NCBI RefSeq assembly: GCF_042726155.1
Contig: NZ_JBHXHV010000004.1
Span: forward strand, 434,001 to 498,000
Length of the DNA: 64,000 bases
Origin: Leucobacter sp042726155
Lineage (GTDB): Bacteria; Actinomycetota; Actinomycetes; Actinomycetales; Microbacteriaceae
Direction: 5' to 3'
Positions 57,702 to 64,000 of the stretch are shown in pieces (the stretch's first letter is position 1; each line of letters starts with the position of its first letter). Position numbers and translations under genes: made by a program. A model generated the notes under the pieces. That model saw only the letters and a program-made list of their open reading frames with translations, was not told the DNA's origin and did not search any database.

Positions 57702-58993
57702 CGCTCCCCCTCGCGCTCATTCAGCCGCGCTGCCGCACCCTGCACAGCTGCCAGTCGCACCGCTGGCAGTCGCACCTCGAGCCGCGCCCCGCTTTTCGGC
57801 CCGGCACCGAACCGTACTTCGCCGCCGATTCCTCGGATGCGGTCGGCGAGACCCGTGAGCCCGTACCCGCTGGCGATCGCAGCATCGCTTGACGCGTCCG
57901 TCGCGCTCGGTCCGACACCGTCATCGTCGACCATGAGTACGATGCTCCCATCCCCGGCTCGCGTCAACGACACCTTCGCCGCTGACGCGCGGGCGTGCTT
58001 GCGCGCGTTTGACAGCCCTTCCTGGGTGGCGCGCAACAGCATGACCTGCCGTTCACGGTCGAGTTCGAGGGGCGCGATATCGCACGTCACTTCCAGCCCG
58101 GTGTCGGCGCGCAACCTCGCCGCGGTCCGCTCTATGGCCAGCTCAAGGCCGCCGTCGCCGAGCGGCTGCGTGGTGGCGACGAGCGCCCGCGCCTCGCTGA
58201 GAGACTCTCGAGCCGCAGACCGCACGCGCGCAAGTCGATCCTGCGCGCCCGCGATATCGTCGGCCGCGAGCGCCCGGTCGGCCTGCTCACTCAGCATCAC
58301 GAGCCCGGTCAGGGTCTGCGTGAGGGTGTCATGGAGCTCTCGCGAGAGGCGTTCCCGCTCGGCCGACGCCCCGGCGGACTCAGACAGCGCGGCAACTTCG
58401 CTCTGCGAGCGGCGCAGCGCCTCGGCGAGTGCCCGGTGACGTTCGCCCTGATCGTGGATCCGGGTGATCCAGGTGCCCATCGCTACGGCGAACACAAACG
58501 AGAGGGTCGCGACGGCGATCGCGCCCCAGGCCCCGCCCTCGTGCAGGAACGCCATGCCGTATTCAACGAAACCGAGCGCGATCGATACCGCGAGAGCCGC
58601 ACTCAGCAGCACCGCCGACCGGTACTGACGTGCGACCGTCCAGATCAGCGGATACCCGATCGCCTGCAGCGTTGCGTACGTGTCGACAGCGTACGTGGCC
58701 AGGCCCATCAGCAGAATCAACCCGGCGAGAAACACCGCATCGCCCGACCGCGACGGCAGATTCAGGCCGGCCCGCCGCAGCGCCGCGCGACCCAGCACGA
58801 GATACCACACCCCGATCAGCGCCAGCACGCCCCACACGGAGGCCGCGTGCGGCCAGATGCTCGGCGCATCGTCGCTCCAGAGCACCAGCCCGCCGACGAT
58901 TCCCATCGTCGTGAGCGTCGCCACGAAGCCAGCGTCCCACCACCGAAGGGAGTAGCTCGTGGTGGCGGCAGGCTGCGCCTCACTCGGAATCAT
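57698..58993 (-). CDS. Sensor histidine kinase (NarL-partner type, HisKA_3)
   Basis: A 431-residue kinase. Five or six membrane helices fill residues 20-175 with very short extracellular loops, typical of intramembrane-sensing kinases for envelope stress. The HisKA_3 dimerisation helix contains SRELHDTLTQTLTG (His221), and the ATPase domain shows ATQEGLSNARKHA and GYGLTGLADRI. It pairs with the response regulator by a four-base overlap. Confidence 0.93.
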   Translation of the reverse strand: MIPSEAQPAATTSYSLRWWDAGFVATLTTMGIVGGLVLWSDDAPSIWPHAASVWGVLALIGVWYLVLGRAALRRAGLNLPSRSGDAVFLAGLILLMGLATYAVDTYATLQAIGYPLIWTVARQYRSAVLLSAALAVSIALGFVEYGMAFLHEGGAWGAIAVATLSFVFAVAMGTWITRIHDQGERHRALAEALRRSQSEVAALSESAGASAERERLSRELHDTLTQTLTGLVMLSEQADRALAADDIAGAQDRLARVRSAARESLSEARALVATTQPLGDGGLELAIERTAARLRADTGLEVTCDIAPLELDRERQVMLLRATQEGLSNARKHARASAAKVSLTRAGDGSIVLMVDDDGVGPSATDASSDAAIASGYGLTGLADRIRGIGGEVRFGAGPKSGARLEVRLPAVRLAAVQGAAARLNEREGER

Positions 58994-59002
58994 GGCTTCA
59001 CT

Positions 59003-59887
59003 CTATGACCGTCGCTGCCACCGGAAGGTGACGAGGCTCAGCACGAGCCCCACGACCAGCCAGATTCCGAGATTGAGTGCGACCAGAGAGAGATCCCACG
59101 AACCGCTGAGTTCGAGCGCTTTGAAATGATCGGGCAAAAACACCGAGCGCATGCCCTGCGCCAGCCACTTCAGCGGGAACAAGCTGGCCACCTGCTGCAA
59201 CCACTCGGGAAGCATCGAGAACTGCAGGTAGACGCCCGAGATGAACTGCAGCAGCAGCACGATCGGCAGAATCACCGCGGTGGCGCTGCGCGACGAACGC
59301 GGCAGTGCCGAGAGCGCGACGCCGAGCAACGCCATTGCCACGATCCCGAATGCGAACAGCCACGCGAGGCGCAACCACTGTTCCGGCTCGGTCGGCAGCT
59401 CAACCTGAAACGCGACGGCCGCGAACGCCACGAGCAGCGCAAGCTGAGCGAGGGCCGTCACCAGGATCATGCCGATCTTGCCGATGAAATAGCTCACGGG
59501 CGAGAGCGGTGTGCCGCCGAGGCGCCGCAGCCAGCCATCGCTGCGCTCGCGAGCGATGTCGGTCGCGAGGTTCTGCATGCCGATCAGCAGTAGGCCAGCC
59601 GCTGCCATGCCGGGCAGATAGTAGGCGGCCATCGAAATGCCGCCTGTGCCGTCCTCGAGCACGCCGACGTCGCCCTGCGACTCGAACGCGACGCCGAAGA
59701 TGCCCAGCATCACGAGCGGAAAGAGGAAGGTAAAGAACACGGCGTCCGGGGTGCGGAAGTAACCGCGGAGTTCGAAGCCGATGTTCGCAAAACCGGTGCG
59801 CAGGATCCCCGGGAGTGTGCCCGGCACGGCGTCCGCCTGCGCTTGACGCTTGAGTGACTGGGCCGGTGTTGTGTCGTGTGTGCTCAT
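59003..59887 (-). CDS. ABC-2 type transporter permease
   Basis: A 294-residue membrane protein with six helices: the first follows the cytoplasmic start (FRTPDAVFFTFLFPLVMLGIF near residues 45-65), and the ABC-2 hallmark SGVYLQFSMLPEWLQQVASLFPLKW (two blocks near residues 215-240) is close to the end. Works with the adjacent ATPase as a DrrAB/LinHI-like exporter, probably of an antibiotic or lipid. Its ATG overlaps the ATPase stop. Confidence 0.92.
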   Translation of the reverse strand: MSTHDTTPAQSLKRQAQADAVPGTLPGILRTGFANIGFELRGYFRTPDAVFFTFLFPLVMLGIFGVAFESQGDVGVLEDGTGGISMAAYYLPGMAAAGLLLIGMQNLATDIARERSDGWLRRLGGTPLSPVSYFIGKIGMILVTALAQLALLVAFAAVAFQVELPTEPEQWLRLAWLFAFGIVAMALLGVALSALPRSSRSATAVILPIVLLLQFISGVYLQFSMLPEWLQQVASLFPLKWLAQGMRSVFLPDHFKALELSGSWDLSLVALNLGIWLVVGLVLSLVTFRWQRRS

Positions 59888-60768
59888 CGTTCCGCTCCGG
59901 TTGCGCCGATCAGGTCGAGATAGATGTCTTCGAGGGCGGGGCGCCGCACCTCGAGTTCGGCGGGCCCCTCGGCCAGCCCCAGTTCGCGGGCCTCGTCGAC
60001 CAGCCGCTCCACGAGCAGGCCGGGAGCCGCGCTCCGCTCCTCGTGCCGCACACCGGCGGCGTCGCGCCAGCTGACAATCGGCGTCCGCGCCTCGGGGCCA
60101 CCGAGCTGGTCGGGGGTTGCCTCGGCGACAATGCGGCCGCCGGTTAAGACACCCACGCGATCCGCCAGGTACTCGGCCTCGTCGAGATAGTGCGTGGTGA
60201 GCAGCACCGCCGCTCCCTCACTCGTCAACCCTGCGAGCATCGACCAGAACTGGCGCCGCGCCTCGGGGTCGAACCCGGTCGTCGGCTCGTCGAGGAACAC
60301 CAGCTCGGGCCGGCCGACGATGCCGAGCGCGACGTCGAGTCTGCGCTGCTGACCACCCGAGAGCTTGGTGGCGCGCGTTTTCGCGTGCTGCGTGAGCCCC
60401 ACGAGCTCGAGCACTTCATCGACTCCGCGCGGATTGGGATAGAGCGATGCGAATCGTGTAATCAGCTCGCGCGGCGTGTACGGGCCGAGTTCACCGGTCG
60501 ACTGCGCAACGATGCCGATCCGCGACTTCCACGCGCGCGGGGCTGACATAGGGTGCTCCCCGAGCACACTCACCTCACCTGCCGATGCGCGCCGCACACC
60601 CTCAAGCACCTCGATTGTTGTGCTCTTACCCGCGCCGTTCGGCCCGAGTAGCGCGTAGGTCTCGCCGCGGGCGACGTCGAGGTCGACACCGTCGAGGATT
60701 TGGCGGTCGCCGTAGTGCTTCGTGAGACCGCGCACCGAGATGGCGGCGGATCGAGTTGTGCTGTGCAT
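59884..60768 (-). CDS. ABC transporter ATPase (DrrA/CcmA-like)
   Basis: A 294-residue ATPase: Walker A LLGPNGAGKSTTIE (about residues 38-51), Q-loop GIVAQSTGELGPY, signature LSGGQQRRLDVALGI (about 136-150), Walker B LVFLDEPTTGFDP and H-loop LTTHYLDEAEYLAD. The C-terminal domain resembles drug exporters of the DrrA type. It is the first gene of a four-gene unit ATPase-permease-kinase-regulator with overlaps or short gaps. Confidence 0.93.
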   Translation of the reverse strand: MHSTTRSAAISVRGLTKHYGDRQILDGVDLDVARGETYALLGPNGAGKSTTIEVLEGVRRASAGEVSVLGEHPMSAPRAWKSRIGIVAQSTGELGPYTPRELITRFASLYPNPRGVDEVLELVGLTQHAKTRATKLSGGQQRRLDVALGIVGRPELVFLDEPTTGFDPEARRQFWSMLAGLTSEGAAVLLTTHYLDEAEYLADRVGVLTGGRIVAEATPDQLGGPEARTPIVSWRDAAGVRHEERSAAPGLLVERLVDEARELGLAEGPAELEVRRPALEDIYLDLIGATGAER

Positions 60769-60861
60769 ACGCCAAGCATGCGCCCGACCGCGCCGCAGCG
60801 GTACGACCGGTCGGTCGACGCCGGGTCCACCGATCGGTGGACAGTGCTCGCGCGGCCAGAA

Positions 60862-62451
60862 CTAGAGCACGTTCGCGATCACGGTCAGCAGCACAAACAT
60901 CGTCGCGTACACGCCGACGAAGATGGCGCCCGCGCCGAGCCCCAACCGCAGCCGGCGGCCCCCCGCTCCGACGCGGCCAGGAGCCGCGCGCGACGTCAGC
61001 TGCAGCGCAGCCGCCGCTGAGCCGTAGTTCAGCGAAGCTGACGCTTCGCGATCGTCACGCCACCGCTCCCACTGCACGATGCGCTGCCGCACGGCCTGCA
61101 GCGCCTCGGCGAGCCGTGCCCAATCCTCGGGATCGCGTGTGACGAGGTCGCCCCGCGACCGCAGCACGAGCCGCCGATCGATGAGTTCGACGTCAAAGCC
61201 GCTCACGTCGTCGATCAACCACGCCATTACGTCGGGGGTGAACAGGTACAGCGCGTCGCGTTCGTACCCCTGCGGGCAATACAGCTCGAAGTACCGATCG
61301 AAGTCGCCCTCAAGCGACAGCCGCTGGGAGCGGTCGGGGGCGGTGTACGCAGAGAACGCCGGCGCGCGATGCCGGGTTGATCGTAGCCACAGGTGCGGCA
61401 GCTCGGTAGCGAGTTCCACTTCGCAGAGGCCGCCGAAGTGCGTGGTCTCGATCCCGGCCGACACCGCGGCTGCGGAGGCCGCGGTTGCTGCGGGCGACGC
61501 GGGCCCAGCGGGCGCTGCGCCACCGCGGCGCGCTCCCTCGCGGTTTGCGATCATGATCGGACGCGCACCTCGCGGGGTGCGCATGACCCGGGTCAGCGTG
61601 TCTGAGCCGCGCCCAGCCACCGGGCCGGGGAAATACTCGAAACCGTTGGCCCGACCAAACCGCAACAGCCGCAGGTGGTCGGCGACCGATGTGACACGGG
61701 CGCGTGTCGCCCCGCTCCACCAGATCAGCACGATCCACGCCAGTGTCATCAGTGACAGCATCGCCGTCATCGCGATCAGCTCGCCCACCATATCGTCGTG
61801 GTGGTCGCTGAGTTCCTGGCCCATACCGAATAGCATCGCGAAGAGTCCGAGCGGCATGACCGCAACGACCACGGTCACGTATATCAGGCGAGCGACGAGG
61901 CCGCCCTGGCGAAGTTGCGGGCTCTGCCGCGCGAACTCGCGCTGCTCCGCACGCGGTATCCGGGCGAGGAGCGGGCGCACATCGAATTGCACGCCGCCCG
62001 GATCTCCGACCGCGTCAATGCCGACCCAGTCGGCGGCGAGTACCGAGCGCCGGATACCGGTGGCACGCTCGCGCAGCTCCGCGATCCTCGCCCCGATGTC
62101 TGCCGCTGGCAGCATTACGAGCGGCGTCATCCACTCGGGGTCGCGAGCGAGCCCCCAGCAGAAAAGCGCGGCGATCGCGATCGGCACACCGGCAACTACG
62201 AGGCCGCGCGCCCAGCGGGCGCCGGGTCGGCAGCGATACAGCACGAATCCGAACAGCCACCCGACGATGGCGAAGAACACCACCGCGCCGCCGCTGACGG
62301 GCCACGCCCAGCCCGACAGGCCGACGAGCGCCGCCCACTGAAGCACATCGGCGCACCACCCCGGGAGCCCCCGCCGAGCCACAACCTGCCCCGTGAGCGA
62401 GCCACGCACGCGACGCTGATGGCCGGGTCCGCTGCGATTCACCCAGCCCAC
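60862..62451 (-). CDS. Large membrane protein of unknown function
   Basis: A 529-residue protein. Four hydrophobic segments occur in the first half (about residues 32-50, 53-70, 155-180, 195-215), a soluble central domain follows with FGRANGFEYFPGP near 245 and EGDFDRYFELYCPQGYERDALYLFTPD near 345-370 (in two blocks), and a last helix ends the protein. The arrangement is common in Microbacteriaceae hypothetical proteins; no function is known. I start at the GTG at 62451 (GGAG just upstream), because longer versions overlap the divergent threonine aldolase gene. Confidence 0.75.
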   Translation of the reverse strand: MGWVNRSGPGHQRRVRGSLTGQVVARRGLPGWCADVLQWAALVGLSGWAWPVSGGAVVFFAIVGWLFGFVLYRCRPGARWARGLVVAGVPIAIAALFCWGLARDPEWMTPLVMLPAADIGARIAELRERATGIRRSVLAADWVGIDAVGDPGGVQFDVRPLLARIPRAEQREFARQSPQLRQGGLVARLIYVTVVVAVMPLGLFAMLFGMGQELSDHHDDMVGELIAMTAMLSLMTLAWIVLIWWSGATRARVTSVADHLRLLRFGRANGFEYFPGPVAGRGSDTLTRVMRTPRGARPIMIANREGARRGGAAPAGPASPAATAASAAAVSAGIETTHFGGLCEVELATELPHLWLRSTRHRAPAFSAYTAPDRSQRLSLEGDFDRYFELYCPQGYERDALYLFTPDVMAWLIDDVSGFDVELIDRRLVLRSRGDLVTRDPEDWARLAEALQAVRQRIVQWERWRDDREASASLNYGSAAAALQLTSRAAPGRVGAGGRRLRLGLGAGAIFVGVYATMFVLLTVIANVL

Positions 62452-62493
62452 AATACTCCGGGAACGCTGGGGCAACGGCACCGTGCGGAGTCG

Positions 62494-62499
62494 TAGGCT
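62494..62499 (+). promoter_or_regulatory. -10 box TAGGCT, leaderless promoter of the threonine aldolase gene
   Basis: TAGGCT ends six bases before the ATG at 62506, the same geometry as the other leaderless genes. Confidence 0.5.
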
Positions 62500-62505
62500 G
62501 GGGCG

Positions 62506-63582
62506 ATGAGCCAGCACGCCGCAGAGTCGCCCGCACCCGCTACCCCCGTTTCCCGCTCGTTCGCCTCGGACAACTGGTCGGGTGCGCACCCCGAGGTCAT
62601 CGAGGCGATCGTCGCGGCGAACGCGGGTCACGTGCCGGCGTATGGCGGCGACCCCTGGACGGCGCGCTTCCAGGAGGTCGCGCGGCAGCACTTCGGCGCT
62701 GACGCCGAGGCGTTTCCGGTGTTTAATGGCACCGGCGCGAATGTGCTTGCGCTGCAGGCTGCGCTGCCCCGCTGGGGCGCCGTCATCTGCGCGCGCACCG
62801 CGCACATCAACACCGACGAGGCGGGAGCGCCCGAAAAGACCGGCGGCCTGAAGCTGTTCGGCGTCGACACCCCCGACGGCAAGCTCACCCCCGAGCTCGT
62901 CGCACGTGAGGCGTGGGGGTTCGGCAGCGAGCACCGGTCGCAGCCGGGGGCGGTCTCCATTTCGCAGGTGACCGAGCTCGGCACGGTGTACACCCCGGAG
63001 GAAATCAGGGACCTTGCCGATCAGGCGCACGAGCTCGGCATGGTGCTGCACGTCGACGGCTCACGCCTCGCAAACGCCGCCGCGCATCTCGGTACCTCGC
63101 TCGGCGCGCTCACCACTGAAGTCGGCGTCGACCTGCTGAGTCTCGGCGGCACAAAGAATGGTCTGCTCGGCGCCGAAGCGATCGTGGTGCTGCGGCCCGG
63201 TGCCGCGTCCGGCATCACGTTCCTGCGGAAGATCGACCTGCAGCTCGCTTCGAAGATGCGCTTCATCTCGGCGCAGCTTGTCGCCCTGTACGAGGGCGAT
63301 CTCTGGCAGCGCTCGGCCGCGCGGGCCAACGCCCTCGCGCAGCACCTGGCAGATGGGCTGCGGAGCATCGAAGCATCGGGTGCCCTGCCGGGGCTGAGGA
63401 TCGCCCAACCGGTTGAGTCCAACGCCGTTTTCGTGGAGCTTCCCGCCGATGTGGCGGCACGGGCCCAGACTGCGTTTGCGTTCGGCGCGTGGCCCACCCA
63501 ACCCGGCCTCTACCGCCTGATGTGCGCCTTCGACACGACGCCGGATGACATCGACGCCCTGCTCGGGGTCATTGCAGGCTAG
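62506..63582 (+). CDS. Threonine aldolase family (beta-eliminating lyase) protein
   Basis: A 358-residue PLP enzyme of fold type I. The PLP lysine is in LSLGGTKNGLLGAEA near residue 211, the phosphate-binding loop is NGTGANVLAL near 75, and the Asp that holds the pyridine nitrogen is in LHVDGSRLANAA near 184. It would cleave L-threonine or L-allo-threonine to glycine and acetaldehyde; beta-eliminating specificity cannot be excluded. Confidence 0.9.
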   Translation: MSQHAAESPAPATPVSRSFASDNWSGAHPEVIEAIVAANAGHVPAYGGDPWTARFQEVARQHFGADAEAFPVFNGTGANVLALQAALPRWGAVICARTAHINTDEAGAPEKTGGLKLFGVDTPDGKLTPELVAREAWGFGSEHRSQPGAVSISQVTELGTVYTPEEIRDLADQAHELGMVLHVDGSRLANAAAHLGTSLGALTTEVGVDLLSLGGTKNGLLGAEAIVVLRPGAASGITFLRKIDLQLASKMRFISAQLVALYEGDLWQRSAARANALAQHLADGLRSIEASGALPGLRIAQPVESNAVFVELPADVAARAQTAFAFGAWPTQPGLYRLMCAFDTTPDDIDALLGVIAG

Positions 63583-63711
63583 CCCCGCGGACGCACAGCG
63601 ATCCATCCGTAACGTACCCCTTCTTAACAATGCTAAAACTATGTCTGGCCTGCACTCATTGCTAGGTTTATTTATGCATATGTTTACGTATCCTGTTTGA
63701 AGGAGTAATGA

Positions 63712-64000
63712 ATGAATGGCTTCTGGGGCGACCTGCCAACCTGGATCACTACTCTCGCCGTGGGATTCGCTGCGATTCAGCTGCGCCAGTCCCACCGGTC
63801 TCAGGTCAAAGAAGACGAACGACTCAGACGTGCTCAAGCGAGCGGAGTATGGGCCTGGGCGGGGTCCTTCCGCGGTGACGAGAATAATGAGTACGGTTTC
63901 GTTGCGGTGAACAGCTCGCCCGCTCCGATCAGGAACGTCAAGGTCGGCTTGTCGCTCCACGGCCGCGAGATCGAATCCGAACTGCTCCAGATATTGCCGC
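63712..64000 (+). CDS. Hypothetical protein, N-terminal part (cut by window end)
   Basis: A frame from the ATG at 63712 stays open to the window end (96 residues): MNGFWGDLPTWITTLAVGFA at the start is a membrane anchor, followed by a charged helix (QLRQSHRSQVKEDERLRRAQ) and a beta-like domain (FVAVNSSPAPIRNVKVGL). AAGGAG lies six bases upstream. The other ATGs of the AATGAATGAATG cluster are in frames that soon stop. The upstream 130 bases are strongly AT-rich. The layout resembles membrane-anchored hypothetical proteins found in accessory regions. Confidence 0.7.
   Translation, partial: MNGFWGDLPTWITTLAVGFAAIQLRQSHRSQVKEDERLRRAQASGVWAWAGSFRGDENNEYGFVAVNSSPAPIRNVKVGLSLHGREIESELLQILP

Noticed and set aside
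60862..63051. Very long minus-strand reading frame of 729 codons
   Set aside because: Its first 200 codons lie opposite the well-supported threonine aldolase gene (62506-63582) and have the composition of an antisense shadow; a GTG with ribosome site at 62451 gives a sensible protein.

Overview
This window is high-GC chromosomal DNA from an actinobacterium, most likely a pigmented member of the Microbacteriaceae (Leucobacter- or Microbacterium-like). That placement is inferred from several things: a C50-carotenoid operon with a split heterodimeric cyclase and lycopene elongase (crtYe/crtYf/crtEb), the riboflavin operon behind an FMN riboswitch, the holB / Tap-type hydrolase / tRNA-Thr and purA / DUF3151 gene neighbourhoods, an actinobacterial LexA box, and many start codons preceded by a TAnnnT -10 box only 6-7 nt upstream (leaderless transcription). 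No CRISPR array, rRNA, transposase or phage module is visible. Two tRNA genes are present, Ser-GCT and Thr-CGT, both on the minus strand.

Layout. 1-4616: carotenoid operon crtE(partial)-crtB-crtI-crtYe-crtYf-crtEb, all overlapping. 4822-6039: a glutamate-cysteine-ligase-like enzyme. 6177-11531: a seven-gene, translationally coupled accessory island that I read as a type VII (WXG) toxin locus: an SseB/SAV_915-like protein, a small WXG100-sized protein, a 421-residue WXG protein with a glycine-zipper membrane domain at its C-terminus, then four paralogous about 282-residue membrane proteins arranged as a duplicated pair, probably immunity proteins. 11544-17065: GntR regulator and divergent MFS transporter with an operator between them, then small membrane and secreted proteins. 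17175-22813: tRNA-Ser, an LCP cell-wall ligase, two exonuclease III paralogues, trpS and an alcohol dehydrogenase. 22987-26853: FMN riboswitch and ribD-ribE-ribBA-ribH. 27012-36739: ABC exporter, acyltransferase, SRAP protein, an odd surface protein, tRNA-Thr, a Tap-type lipoprotein hydrolase, holB, YigZ and an S4 protein.

36792-40474: a methyladenine-glycosylase-like gene, followed by a two-gene FtsX-type ABC cassette and then a second, decayed copy of the 3' part of the glycosylase gene, so the cassette lies between direct repeats of host gene sequence. 40611-41683: an Rv2578c-type radical SAM gene under a perfect LexA box. 41715-47640: an OpuB-type (quaternary amine) ABC importer divergent from an aromatic-amino-acid-lyase homologue that lacks the Ala-Ser-Gly triad needed to form the MIO cofactor, followed by an IclR regulator. 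This combination suggests uptake and cleavage of a betaine such as ergothioneine. 47637-52558: chorismate mutase, purA, DUF3151, YajQ, a dicarboxylate symporter and a YCII protein. 52733-54822: a YtrA-type GntR regulator with its ABC transporter and operator. 54932-60768: siderophore-interacting flavoprotein, patatin-like protein, then an ABC-2 exporter with a two-component system. 60862-64000: a large membrane protein, threonine aldolase, and the start of an unknown gene cut by the window end.

Several intergenic palindromes stand out: two copies of a REP-like element sharing CGCGAGCGGGGTAACTTT, a 25-bp perfect hairpin next to holB, and a nested palindrome carrying two perfect DnaA boxes. Start codons were chosen from overlap with the upstream stop, Shine-Dalgarno position and family N-termini. 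Family assignments come from recognised motifs, not from database searches.
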